A stretch of 34,058 bases of DNA from Zavarzinella formosa DSM 19928. Lineage in GTDB: Bacteria > Planctomycetota > Planctomycetia > Gemmatales > Gemmataceae. Position 1 is the first letter of the stretch. Each line of letters opens with the position of its first letter. The DNA lies in the NCBI RefSeq assembly GCF_000255705.1, contig NZ_JH636440.1, positions 395,963 to 430,020 of the forward strand, given 5' to 3'. Shown here piece after piece: positions 1-6,795 of the stretch. Both the position numbers and the translations under genes were made by a program. The notes beneath the pieces were generated by a model that was not told where the DNA came from, did not search any database, and worked only from the letters and a program-made list of their open reading frames with translations.

Positions 1-348
1 TGGCAGATCGAACTGTTCTTCAAGGAGTTGAAAAGCACATTGGGCTTCGCCCAATGCCGCCTGCGCCGGTTCGAGGCGACGGAGGGATGGCTGGAGCTGG
101 TCCTGGTGACGTTCCTGTGGCTGGAGTGGCATCGGGCGAGGCAACTGGCCAAGTCCGGCCTGACGACGAAGCAGAAAGAGCGCTGGCGACACCAGCGAAC
201 CCACGGCCTCTGCCTGGCGGTCCGCCGCCACAGCGAACAGGCCGACTTGGAATACCTGGCCCGCGCCATGCAAACACCCGGCGGAATCCGGCGTTTGCGA
301 CGAAAACTCCGGCAGGCCATCCCGGCCGAGTTTCGCACCGCCGGATAA
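1..348 (+). CDS. IS4-type transposase, C-terminal part (cut by window start)
   Basis: The open frame enters from the left edge and stops at 348. Its first residues read WQIELFFKELKSTLG. This matches the end of the IS4-family Y(2)R(3)E(6)K signature: the Glu is the third acidic residue of the DDE catalytic triad and the Lys lies seven residues later. The Tyr and Arg of the motif, and the first two Asp residues, would lie left of the window. The remaining hundred residues are basic (many Arg and Lys), as is usual for the C-terminal tail of these enzymes. The enzyme would cut and paste its own insertion sequence. I could not identify the terminal inverted repeat or a target duplication downstream, so the right end of the element is not placed. 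Family is fairly sure; activity cannot be judged. Confidence 0.75.
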   Translation, partial: WQIELFFKELKSTLGFAQCRLRRFEATEGWLELVLVTFLWLEWHRARQLAKSGLTTKQKERWRHQRTHGLCLAVRRHSEQADLEYLARAMQTPGGIRRLRRKLRQAIPAEFRTAG

Positions 349-874
349 AAAGCGCAACTTCAAAACGCGCCAGCGAGGGTACCGCGACTTCCAGTGGTTC
401 AACGATTACCTGACGGGCGTTGTTGATCGCAAGGACTCAACATTTACGGAGGTTGGCCCCTCATTCCTCCTCAACGCATTTTGGGGTTTTTCTAAAGCCC
501 ATTTCAGACCTGATTTCGACTCAAAATATCACGACTTTTGGCGAAAAACCGATCCAAAATGTGTTCAAAATGGTCTCCAAACCACCCTTTTCGACCACTA
601 TTTTCTCGTTTTCAGCCCAAAACTGGTCATTTTCCGGCCCAAAACTGGACACCACCCACGCGAATTCCCCGGTGATTACACCCAGGCGCCCAAATGATTT
701 TGGCATAATCCGGCCTGTCTTCGCGGAATCCGGACTTTGTTGGCCCATTTTCAAAAAAGATAAATTCACTATAATTTGCCTTGTCAAGAATAAACGGATA
801 CGTCGTTTCCAGAAAATCAACGTACCTGAATTATGTAACTGCGAAACTGTCACCAACGCCGCGAGAGATGAGCA
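349..874. other. Intergenic region, no supported gene
   Basis: About 525 bases, clearly richer in A and T than the flanking genes. It contains short, imperfect recurring words (CCCAAAACTGG twice near 617-647, and several CAAAAT words), which look like low-complexity drift. Open frames exist on both strands but have no ribosome binding site and no recognisable protein features. It probably contains the right end of the neighbouring insertion sequence and the leader of the WD40 gene. Confidence 0.5.
748..775 (+). promoter_or_regulatory. Possible sigma70-like promoter for the WD40 gene
   Basis: A perfect TATAAT lies at 770-775, with TTTTCA (four of six matches to TTGACA) at 748-753 and a 16-base spacer. 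This leaves a leader of roughly 90 bases before the ATG at 875. The surrounding DNA is AT-rich, so a chance match is possible. Confidence 0.35.
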
Positions 875-1849
875 ATGAAACTAATAATCGGGCAACTTTT
901 GATGACAGCATATTTGTGCGGCGCCTGCCTGTCGTCATTGTCGGGCCAAGAACCCCGATTGCGCGACACCCTCAAGGATCACACCAACGAGGTTTCGTCC
1001 TTGGTGTTTAGCCCGGATGGCAAAACATTGGCCTCGGCCAGTTTCGATCAGACGCTCAAGTTATGGGACGCGCAAACCGGCAAGGTACGGACCACGCTCC
1101 GAGGCCACACCAGCTACGCTTACTCCGTGGCTTTCAGCCCGGATGGCCGGACACTCGCCTCGGGCGGTGAAAAAATCAGGCTATGGGATGTCCAGACAGG
1201 CAAGATGCGGATCGTTCTCGCGGGCCACGCTTTGCAAGCAAACTCCGTGGCCTATAGCCCGGACGGCAAAACACTCGCTTCCGGAAGCGGCGACCGATCA
1301 ATCAAACTATGGGACATCCCGACGGGCAAAGAACTGGCCACGCTGAGGCACCGAGATTGGGTGTGGTTCGTGGTCTTCAGCCCGGACGGCAAGACGCTCG
1401 CTTCGGGAAGTTCGGACAAAAGTATCAAGCTTTGGGACACGGCCACCGGCAAAGAACTGGCCACCCTCAACGACCAAACCGACACCGTATTCTTTGTGGC
1501 CTACAGCCCGGACGGCAAGACCATCGCCTCGGCAAGCGGCGACAAGACCATCAGGCTGCACGACGCGCAAACCGGCAAACTGCGAGGCATCCTGACGGGC
1601 CATAAAGAATGGGTGCGTTCCGTGGCTTATAGTCCCGATGGCAAGACACTCGCCTCGGCAAGCAATGACAAGAGCATCAAGCTATGGGATGTGGCCACCG
1701 GCAAGGAACGAGCCACCCTCAACGGCCACACCGAGGGGGTGGCCGTCATCGCTTACAGCCCGGACGGCAAAACGCTGGCCTCGGGCAGCAAAGACAAAAC
1801 CATCATTTTGTGGGATCTGACCGATGACAAAAAAACGGACAATAAGTGA
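875..1849 (+). CDS. Secreted seven-bladed WD40 repeat protein
   Basis: 324 residues. A hydrophobic N-terminal stretch of about 23 residues (ending near LSGQ) looks like a signal peptide, so the protein is probably exported. The rest is seven consecutive WD40 repeats of about 40-42 residues. Each has the core FSPDGKTLASGS followed by KLWD and TGK, and together they are enough for one closed beta-propeller with nothing left over. Blade 2 is shortened (SGGEKIRLWD) and blade 5 reads RLHD in place of RLWD. There is no kinase or other enzymatic domain, so it is likely a binding scaffold; partners are unknown. The ATG at 875 follows GAGAGATGAG, a weak ribosome site. The blades are very similar at DNA level, which suggests recent internal duplication. 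The 3' end lies within about ten bases of a truncated toxin gene on the opposite strand. Confidence 0.88.
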   Translation: MKLIIGQLLMTAYLCGACLSSLSGQEPRLRDTLKDHTNEVSSLVFSPDGKTLASASFDQTLKLWDAQTGKVRTTLRGHTSYAYSVAFSPDGRTLASGGEKIRLWDVQTGKMRIVLAGHALQANSVAYSPDGKTLASGSGDRSIKLWDIPTGKELATLRHRDWVWFVVFSPDGKTLASGSSDKSIKLWDTATGKELATLNDQTDTVFFVAYSPDGKTIASASGDKTIRLHDAQTGKLRGILTGHKEWVRSVAYSPDGKTLASASNDKSIKLWDVATGKERATLNGHTEGVAVIAYSPDGKTLASGSKDKTIILWDLTDDKKTDNK

Positions 1850-1856
1850 CCGGAAA

Positions 1857-1959
1857 AGATGAATTCGCCATCCAGTCCGACTTGTTTCTGCTCATACCAT
1901 TCCGCGGCAAGAGCAAGTTCTTCTTCGGCGACTGGACGCAGGTTCAGCGTCAGACTCAT
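1857..1959 (-). pseudogene. Truncated ParE/RelE-type toxin remnant
   Basis: The ATG at 1959 overlaps the stop of the antitoxin gene (ATGA), the usual arrangement in type II toxin-antitoxin operons. The first 33 or so residues match the start of the ParE-like plasmid stabilisation toxins: a short beta strand (LTLNLRPVAEEEL), then helix ALAAEWYEQKQVGLDGEF, with the common WYE and GLxxEF positions. A full toxin would continue for another 60 residues. Here the resemblance stops near 1857 and the frame runs antisense into the end of the WD40 gene. The toxin has therefore lost its C-terminal two thirds, including the region that normally holds the catalytic or gyrase-contacting residues, and should be inactive. 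The break point lies just beyond the WD40 stop codon. Confidence 0.7.
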
Positions 1960-2186
1960 GATTTCAACCGGGCCAGGATCCGAAGCTTGGCCTCCTCCCA
2001 AGAAACGACGTCGTCGGGATTTGCATCATCCTCCGCGATTCGTTTGTCCAGTTCGGCCCGTTGAGTATCAGTCAGCAGCGATTCGCTGGCGTCCGTGGCA
2101 ATGCTGTCCCAAATGGCTTGGACCGGCGACACCCGTTCGTCGCGACTCATTCGGGTAATTCCCAATGATTCCAATGTTGGCGGCAT
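1956..2186 (-). CDS. Type II antitoxin, putative addiction module component family
   Basis: About 76 residues. It resembles the small acidic antitoxins annotated as addiction module component (TIGR02574/unstable antitoxin family). The pattern is LGITRMSRDERVSPVQAIWDSI, then LLTDTQRAELDKRIAEDDANPDD, and a C-terminal SWEEAKLRILARL. Two ATGs lie in tandem at 2189 and 2186. The Shine-Dalgarno AAGGAGG (2191-2197) is one base from the first and four from the second, so 2186 is the better start. Members bind and neutralise a ParE/RelE toxin encoded directly downstream and usually repress their own operon. Here the toxin partner is only a 33-residue stub, so this gene is effectively an orphan antitoxin. 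The frame itself is intact. Confidence 0.8.
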   Translation of the reverse strand: MPPTLESLGITRMSRDERVSPVQAIWDSIATDASESLLTDTQRAELDKRIAEDDANPDDVVSWEEAKLRILARLKS

Positions 2187-2240
2187 CATACCTCCTTGAT
2201 CGCTTTCAGTTCATTCAAATAACCACAACCAAGCCCGTTG

Positions 2241-2669
2241 TCAGTCCTTGCTCATTTCCACCTGCCATGCCGACAACAATTCATCCCACGAGTCGGCCAA
2301 GAACAACAGAGACAACAGACGCTCAACAAACCTCGGCTCCAAAATCGTGGACAATGTGACGACGATCTCCGGATCCGGCGGACCAAATCGCCCTGTTGCC
2401 CGTCGCATGAGCCTCCGCATTAATCGATCTGCCTGTATCCGAGGCTCCCGCAACTTCGGTGGGTTCTGAACACGTTTGGGACGGTTATCTGGTGTCGCAT
2501 TTCGAGGCCGTCTGGCGATTGAAGCATCGGCTGATGTGAACCAAAGCAAATGGCCGCAACTCGGACACGGGGCGTCGGGAGTCAGGCAGGACGGTTCGAT
2601 CCGACATTGATGGCCACACAGCGGGCAGCGATTGGGATCGCCTTCGGGTGTGCGAGAGGAGATAATCAT
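2241..2669 (-). CDS. Zinc-ribbon protein of unknown function
   Basis: 142 residues. Near the N terminus two cysteine pairs, CPLCGH (about residue 18) and CPSCGHLLWF (about residue 35), form a likely zinc ribbon. The segment between them (RIEPSCLTPDAP) is the kind seen in small planctomycete zinc-ribbon proteins. The middle is basic and proline-rich and probably disordered. The C-terminal 60 residues (DPEIVVTLSTILEPRFVERLLSLL in part) look helical. The start at 2669 is supported by GAGGAGAGG about eight bases upstream. It lies on the same strand as the orphan antitoxin, 55 bases upstream of it, so the two could be co-transcribed. I do not recognise a specific function; the zinc ribbon suggests nucleic-acid or protein contact. 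Confidence 0.65.
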   Translation of the reverse strand: MIISSRTPEGDPNRCPLCGHQCRIEPSCLTPDAPCPSCGHLLWFTSADASIARRPRNATPDNRPKRVQNPPKLREPRIQADRLMRRLMRRATGRFGPPDPEIVVTLSTILEPRFVERLLSLLFLADSWDELLSAWQVEMSKD

Positions 2670-2756
2670 TCATACCTCTCCTCATGACCAGCCCCACGGC
2701 ATTTCTGACCTCTTGGTCAACGTTCCTGAATGGACATCCATTTCCGCCCTTTTCGC

Positions 2757-2785
2757 TTGCCACCATCCGGACGCGGGGACATAAT
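2757..2785 (+). promoter_or_regulatory. Sigma70-like promoter of first tandem paralogue
   Basis: TTGCCA at 2757-2762 and CATAAT at 2780-2785 are separated by exactly 17 bases. The same arrangement recurs upstream of the second paralogue (3411-3439) although the spacer sequences have diverged, which supports a real promoter. The start codon is 71 bases downstream of the -10. Confidence 0.65.
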
Positions 2786-2856
2786 CGCCCCGTCACCATG
2801 CTCGCGTGAACGAGGTAACCAAGCCTCTTCATTTGTCCAAAAGAGAAAGACAATCC

Positions 2857-3381
2857 ATGAAGCGTTATTGTGCGGTGGTCATCGTGTGTTTGATTGGCGG
2901 CCTGAACGTTCGGGCGGATGAGGCCCCGAAGTCGGCCGAGGTGAAAAAACTGGCCGCCGCCATGATTGAGGCCACCAAGAAAGGCGACTATGCCAAGGTG
3001 ATTGACCACACCTATCCGGCGGTCGTTGAAATGCTCGGGGGGCGCCAAAAGGCGATCAACAACACTGAAACGGCAATGAAGACAATCAAAGCGCAAGGGT
3101 TGGAAATCAAAAACGCGTCATCCGGCGATCCGGGGGAGTTTTACACCGAAGGCAAAAACACCTTCGTCATCATCCCGACGAAAATGGAACTGACGTTTCC
3201 CATGGGAATCATCCGGACGAAATCATACCTTCTCGGCATTTCGCCCGACGATGGCAAAACTTGGACATTCTTGGACGGTTCCGGCTTGCAAAATCTGGCT
3301 ATTCGGGACAAGGTTCTCCCGAAAATGCCCGAGAAACTCAAACTGCCTGAGAACGAAAAACCGGAAATTGTGAAGGATTAA
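2857..3381 (+). CDS. Secreted hypothetical protein, tandem paralogue A
   Basis: 174 residues from the ATG at 2857. That start is preferred because a typical signal peptide begins exactly there (MKRYCAVVIVCLIGGLNVRA, cleavage before DEAP), and because the paralogue downstream starts at the same place. After an acidic/lysine-rich helix (EVKKLAAAMIEATKKGDYAKV) comes a mixed alpha/beta region. The segment IDHTYPAVVEMLGG is conserved between the two copies, as is the stretch LLGISPDDGKTWTFLDG. The overall plan (export signal, then a small alpha+beta fold with a GDY-x-KV helix) would fit a cystatin/NTF2-like fold, but this is only an impression. I do not recognise the family. It sits 122 bases upstream of paralogue B and has its own promoter. 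Confidence 0.8.
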   Translation: MKRYCAVVIVCLIGGLNVRADEAPKSAEVKKLAAAMIEATKKGDYAKVIDHTYPAVVEMLGGRQKAINNTETAMKTIKAQGLEIKNASSGDPGEFYTEGKNTFVIIPTKMELTFPMGIIRTKSYLLGISPDDGKTWTFLDGSGLQNLAIRDKVLPKMPEKLKLPENEKPEIVKD

Positions 3382-3410
3382 TCCGGTTCGCACACATCCG
3401 CTCTTTCGGC

Positions 3411-3439
3411 TTGTCACAATCGGAACACCCGGTCATAAT
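3411..3439 (+). promoter_or_regulatory. Sigma70-like promoter of second tandem paralogue
   Basis: TTGTCA at 3411-3416, 17-base spacer, CATAAT at 3434-3439. It is the duplicated counterpart of the promoter at 2757-2785: both -35 and -10 boxes are retained while the bases between them differ. The start codon at 3503 is 63 bases downstream of the -10. Confidence 0.65.
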
Positions 3440-3502
3440 CGCCCCCCTCACCTATCCCTCGCAGGTGCCGTTGTTGACCGGGAATTAATGGGAAGACAAT
3501 CC

Positions 3503-4030
3503 ATGATCCGCTATTGTGTCGTGGCCATCGTGTGCGTCATCGGGAGTTTGAATCTTCGGGCCGACGAAACCTCGAACGCGGCCGAAGCGAAAAAACTCGC
3601 CTCGCTCCTGGCGGAAGCCACCAAAGCCGGCGACTACGCCAAAGTGATCGACCACACCTACCCGGCGGCCGTCGAATTCGCCGGCGGGCGGGAAAAGGCG
3701 ATCAGCCTCATTGAGGCCGCCATGAAGAAAGTGAAAGAGGACGGGATTGTCATCAAAGAAATCTCCGTCGGCGAACCGGGAGAATTCTTTACCGAAGGCA
3801 AAAACACGTTCTTCGTGATCCCGCTGAAAACGGTGATGACCGTTCCGGCCGGAACAGTCCGATCCAAATCTTATCTTCTCGGCATCTCCCCCGACGATGG
3901 CAAAACTTGGACATTCATGGATGGCGTCGGCTTGCAGAACCCGCTCATTTGGGACAAGGTTCTCCCGAAAATGCCCGAAAAACTCCAACTGCCGGTGAGA
4001 GAGAAACCGGAGTTTACGAAGGATAAATGA
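3503..4030 (+). CDS. Secreted hypothetical protein, tandem paralogue B
   Basis: 175 residues from the ATG at 3503 (MIRYCVVAIVCVIGSLNLRA signal peptide). An in-frame ATG at 3488 would add five residues, but the paralogue starts at the position equivalent to 3503. The protein aligns with paralogue A along its whole length without large gaps. Shared blocks are GDYAKVIDHTYPA, the TEGKNTF block, RSKSYLLGISPDDGKTWTF, and WDKVLPKMPEKL (RDKVLPKMPEKL in A). Divergence is spread evenly and includes many amino-acid changes, so both copies seem to be maintained as genes after an older duplication. The family is unrecognised; an extracytoplasmic location is the only firm inference. The C terminus is lysine-rich (EKPEFTKDK). 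Confidence 0.8.
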   Translation: MIRYCVVAIVCVIGSLNLRADETSNAAEAKKLASLLAEATKAGDYAKVIDHTYPAAVEFAGGREKAISLIEAAMKKVKEDGIVIKEISVGEPGEFFTEGKNTFFVIPLKTVMTVPAGTVRSKSYLLGISPDDGKTWTFMDGVGLQNPLIWDKVLPKMPEKLQLPVREKPEFTKDK

Positions 4031-4093
4031 CGGCTCACTTCTATTCAGTCTTCGTTCGCGCGGATGCCTGACTCTTCCTGATAAAATGCCCCG

Positions 4094-5203
4094 GTGATCT
4101 ACCTCGATTCCCACGCGACGACACCGATGCTTCCCGAAGTGTGGGAGGCGATGCGGCCTTTTGCCTTGGAGCAATTCGGCAATCCTTCCAGTGTCCACGG
4201 AGTCGGCCGCAAAGCGCGGGCGGCCTTGGGGGATGCGCGGGAACAAATCGCCAGCTTGCTTTCGGCTCACCCCGATGAAGTGATCTTCACCAGCGGGGCC
4301 ACGGAGGCGAACAACCTCGCCGTCTTCGGGCTGGCCGGATCGCCGCCGGGGCATGTGGTTTCCAGCCCGATTGAACATCCGTGCGTCGCCGAGCCGGTGC
4401 GGCAACTCGCGGCCCGTGGATTCACGGTGGAATATGTCTCTGTTGATTCCCGCGGGGTGGTGAGAATCGACCGTTACCGAGAGTTATTACGGCCGGACAC
4501 CCGGCTGGCCGTTGTGATGCTGGTCAACCATGAGACGGGTTCCGTACAGCCCGTGCGAGAATTGGCCGGATTGGGTAACGTCCCCTTTCATTGCGATGCG
4601 GCCCAAGCGGTTGGGAAGTTTCCCGTGGACTTCCGCAACCTCGGCGTCACCACGCTCAGTTTCAGCGCCCATAAGTTCGGCGGGCCAAAGGGCATCGGCG
4701 GCCTGATTGTGAAGCGAGCCGGGAAACTGGTTCCGCAACTCTTCGGGGGCCATCAACAAAACAACCGCCGACCGGGAACTGAAAGCGTCATGCTGGCCGT
4801 CGGAATGGCCACCGCTTTGAAACTGGCCACGGAGAGAATGGCCGTCAACCGGGAACACGTCGGCCGATTGCGAACGCTCTTTCGGGAACGATTGCAAACA
4901 CTCGCTTCGCCGGTCGTTATCAACAGCCCGGAGGACGGGTCGCCGTTTGTGTTGAACGTCGCTTTTCCGGGGTGCCGGGCCGAGTTGCTTCTGATGATGC
5001 TGGATCTCGCGGGCATCGCTTGCTCCACCGGCTCGGCCTGTTCCAGCGGGTCGTTGCTCCCCTCCCCCGTTTTGAGCGCGATGGGTGTTCCCGCGACAGT
5101 GCTGGATAGCGCGATGCGGTTCAGTTTTGGCCCGAGTTTGACAGAGGAGGACATCCGCGCGGCGGCCGAGAAAATCGCCACGGCGGCCACCCGTTCGCGA
5201 TAA
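4094..5203 (+). CDS. Cysteine desulfurase (IscS/NifS class)
   Basis: 369 residues. PLP enzyme that removes sulfur from L-cysteine as an enzyme-bound persulfide for Fe-S cluster assembly and tRNA thiolation. The N terminus is canonical (YLDSHATTP). The PLP-stacking His is at residue 95 (SPIEHPCV), the PLP-binding Asp at 168 (FHCDAAQ), and the Schiff-base Lys at 194 (SFSAHKFGGPKGIGG). The mobile-loop catalytic Cys is in CSTGSACSSGS (Cys316, with Cys310 nearby). RRPGTESV also fits the family. At 369 residues it is slightly shorter than E. coli IscS (404), closer to NifS/IscS-like group I enzymes. The start is GTG at 4094. No Shine-Dalgarno is visible, but TAAAAT lies at 4082-4087, so the transcript may be nearly leaderless. 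No iscU or other Fe-S gene is adjacent; dnaA follows after 49 bases. Confidence 0.93.
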   Translation: MIYLDSHATTPMLPEVWEAMRPFALEQFGNPSSVHGVGRKARAALGDAREQIASLLSAHPDEVIFTSGATEANNLAVFGLAGSPPGHVVSSPIEHPCVAEPVRQLAARGFTVEYVSVDSRGVVRIDRYRELLRPDTRLAVVMLVNHETGSVQPVRELAGLGNVPFHCDAAQAVGKFPVDFRNLGVTTLSFSAHKFGGPKGIGGLIVKRAGKLVPQLFGGHQQNNRRPGTESVMLAVGMATALKLATERMAVNREHVGRLRTLFRERLQTLASPVVINSPEDGSPFVLNVAFPGCRAELLLMMLDLAGIACSTGSACSSGSLLPSPVLSAMGVPATVLDSAMRFSFGPSLTEEDIRAAAEKIATAATRSR

Positions 5204-5252
5204 TCGGCACACTCGACCCAAAACCCGGATCTTTCCAGGTTCCGATAACATC

Positions 5253-6260
5253 TTGCAAAAGCAGATGTTGCGCCTGAGATTTAGAATCAACGGCATGGAA
5301 GCCGCCGCTGACATGCTGCCGGAACATCGCCCTGCGTGGCATGCGCTACGGCGGCTGACGGCCGGCATCCAGCGAGGTTCCGGACATGTGCCGATCGTGC
5401 TTCACGGGGCCACCGGCACGGGCAAAACGCACCTGTTGAACCGCCTTGTTGATCGACTGACCGCGAAAAGCGGAAAGTCAGCCGTCACGGAAGCAGCCGC
5501 TGAACTGGGACGCGAATTGTTGCTGCCCACGGTCGAACGCCGGGCGCAAGTGCGGGAACTGCTGCACGCCGATCTGCTGATCGTCGAAGACTTGCAACAT
5601 TTCCCCCCGGCCGCGTCGGATGAACTAGCCTATATCGTCGATCATCGGCAGGCCCGGCGAAAGGCGAACATCATCACATCCAACGCCGGCCCGGCCGAGT
5701 GGAAGGTGTCGCCCCGGTTGGGCAGTCGTCTGGTCGGCGGACTGGTGGTCGGTATCCCGGCCCTCAGCGTGGACAGTCGCCGGGGAGTGGCGACGGCGAT
5801 ATGCAACGAGCGGAAGCTCCATGTCGCCCCCGAAGTCCTTGACTGGCTAACCCGGCACGGCGGCGGCCTCCGGCCAATGCTCGGGGACATTACCCGGCTG
5901 GAAGCACTGGCTAGAATTACCCCCGGAACACTGACCTTGCCGGTGGTGCTGGATGCGCTGACGGAACCCGTGGCCGACGAACCCGTCTTGCTCGACCGGC
6001 TGACAGCCAAAATCGAGCAAAAGTTCAGCGTCTCGCGGAAGATGCTTTTGGGGCCGTCCCGCCTTAAAAACGTGGCTTGGCCCCGGCAACTGGCGATGTA
6101 TCTGGCACGCGAAGCCGGGCTATCCCTCGCGGACATCGGGGCGTATTTCGGCAACCGGGACCATACCACCGTCCGGCATGGCGTCGAAAAGGTTCGCAAT
6201 GAGCTGGCGAACGACGGGGGCTTGCGGGAATGGCTGGCGGCGGCGGGGAAGGCTGTTTAG
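5253..6260 (+). CDS. dnaA: DnaA-like replication initiator lacking domains I and II
   Basis: 335 residues from TTG 5253; ATG 5265 or ATG 5295 are alternatives, and no strong ribosome site decides. It opens almost directly with the AAA+ module: Walker A GATGTGKTH (about 52-60), Walker B LLIVEDLQ (108-115), sensor I IITSN (140-144), the RLGSRLVGGL box that carries the arginine finger (155-164), and a sensor II Arg in GGLRPMLGDITRL (about 204-216). Domain IV is clear: RQLAMYLAREAGLSLADIGA, then FGNRDHTTVRHGVEKV, the DnaA-box-binding helix-turn-helix signature. The usual N-terminal domain I (helicase and DiaA/SirA contact) and linker II are absent. Typical DnaA proteins are about 440-470 residues. 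Its position next to a probable oriC and dnaN supports a true initiator, though a second, full-length DnaA elsewhere cannot be excluded. Confidence 0.85.
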   Translation: MQKQMLRLRFRINGMEAAADMLPEHRPAWHALRRLTAGIQRGSGHVPIVLHGATGTGKTHLLNRLVDRLTAKSGKSAVTEAAAELGRELLLPTVERRAQVRELLHADLLIVEDLQHFPPAASDELAYIVDHRQARRKANIITSNAGPAEWKVSPRLGSRLVGGLVVGIPALSVDSRRGVATAICNERKLHVAPEVLDWLTRHGGGLRPMLGDITRLEALARITPGTLTLPVVLDALTEPVADEPVLLDRLTAKIEQKFSVSRKMLLGPSRLKNVAWPRQLAMYLAREAGLSLADIGAYFGNRDHTTVRHGVEKVRNELANDGGLREWLAAAGKAV

Positions 6261-6424
6261 CCAAAGGCAACCTAACCCCCCGTCCCCCTTCCCTAAGAAG
6301 GAAGGGGGAGCAAGAGAGTGACAGTCACCGCCCGAAATGACGGTAACAAAGGGCTTCGATATTTGCCCACTTGCTCCCCCTTCCTTCTTAGGGAAGGGGG
6401 ACGGGGGGTTAGGTTACCTTTGGC
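6260..6424. repeat. Long inverted repeat, REPIN-like double palindrome
   Basis: Arms 6260-6314 and 6370-6424 are complementary over 55 bases with a single mismatch (GGCAACC against GGTTACC). A 55-base loop separates them. Each arm contains its own palindrome: CCCCCTTCC paired with GGAAGGGGG around CTAAGAA. The left arm begins on the last base of the dnaA stop codon. The element could serve as a transcription barrier between dnaA and the origin, but there is no T-run. The C-rich/G-rich stem words are of the dispersed-repeat type. Confidence 0.85.
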
Positions 6425-6461
6425 CTGAGCGCACGGTACTTCGGGCAAGACATCTTACTTC

Positions 6462-6740
6462 TGGGGATAACTTGGCGCGCACTTGGCGCGCGAGTGTCGT
6501 TCGGGTGGCGCGCAACGGTCGATTTGGGTAACCGCGAAAAAGGACCATCAAGTGCGCGTCAAAGAGAAACAACGGCGCGCCAAGTGCGCGTCAAGTTATC
6601 CCCATCGGTTAAATTGATCGTAAGTGCCTGATATTACTGGGGATCGGCTGCCGAAGCATTGAGAATTGAGCGGAAAAGGCCGACACTAAACTACTTCAAC
6701 TTTGGATATGTAAAGATGTTGTTCTTCTTTAAAGAAGAGG
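6462..6740. other. Probable chromosomal replication origin (oriC)
   Basis: It lies between dnaA and dnaN. TGGGGATAA (6462-6470) and TTATCCCCA (6596-6604) are the same 9-mer in opposite orientations, one mismatch from the consensus DnaA box TTATCCACA. They sit at the outer ends of a near-perfect 30-base inverted repeat (6462-6491 and 6575-6604, one mismatch). Its inner parts are tandem ACTTGGCGCGC-type units. A second copy of CAAGTGCGCGTCAA lies at 6549-6562 (the first at 6581-6594), and a further TGGCGCGC lies at 6506-6513. A degenerate box (TGGGGATCG) is at about 6638. An AT-rich stretch with the palindrome CTTCTTTAAAGAAG (about 6690-6740) follows and is a candidate duplex-unwinding element. 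The call rests on position and repeat architecture. Confidence 0.7.
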
Positions 6741-6795
6741 GAAACCCAAAACCCCTTCGAGGAAGAAAACAACACATGCAATGGAGAACGGTGAC

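Noticed and set aside
356-697. Start-less plus-strand frame after the transposase stop with some protein-like words (GYRDFQWFNDYLTG)
   Set aside because: No start codon, and the later half is made of recurring noncoding words; could be an IS remnant but cannot be supported.
420-878. Plus-strand open frame of 152 codons before the WD40 gene, and a minus-strand frame at 521-856
   Set aside because: AT-rich DNA, no ribosome site, low-complexity Phe/Ser/Lys composition, and each overlaps the other; no recognisable protein.
917-931. Lipoprotein signal (LCGAC) in the WD40 protein
   Set aside because: The -3 position is Cys instead of Leu/Val/Ile, so the lipobox rule is not met; treated as an ordinary signal peptide.
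875-1849. CRISPR-like periodicity in the WD40 gene
   Set aside because: The regular repeats are the codons of WD40 blades (about 126 bases apart), in frame and protein-coding. No CRISPR array was seen anywhere in the window.
3485-4405. Long minus-strand frame (306 codons) over paralogue B and the start of the cysteine desulfurase
   Set aside because: Antisense shadow of two clear genes in GC-rich DNA.
6337-6531. Small plus-strand frame across the inverted repeat and origin
   Set aside because: It encodes the repeat arm itself and has no ribosome site.
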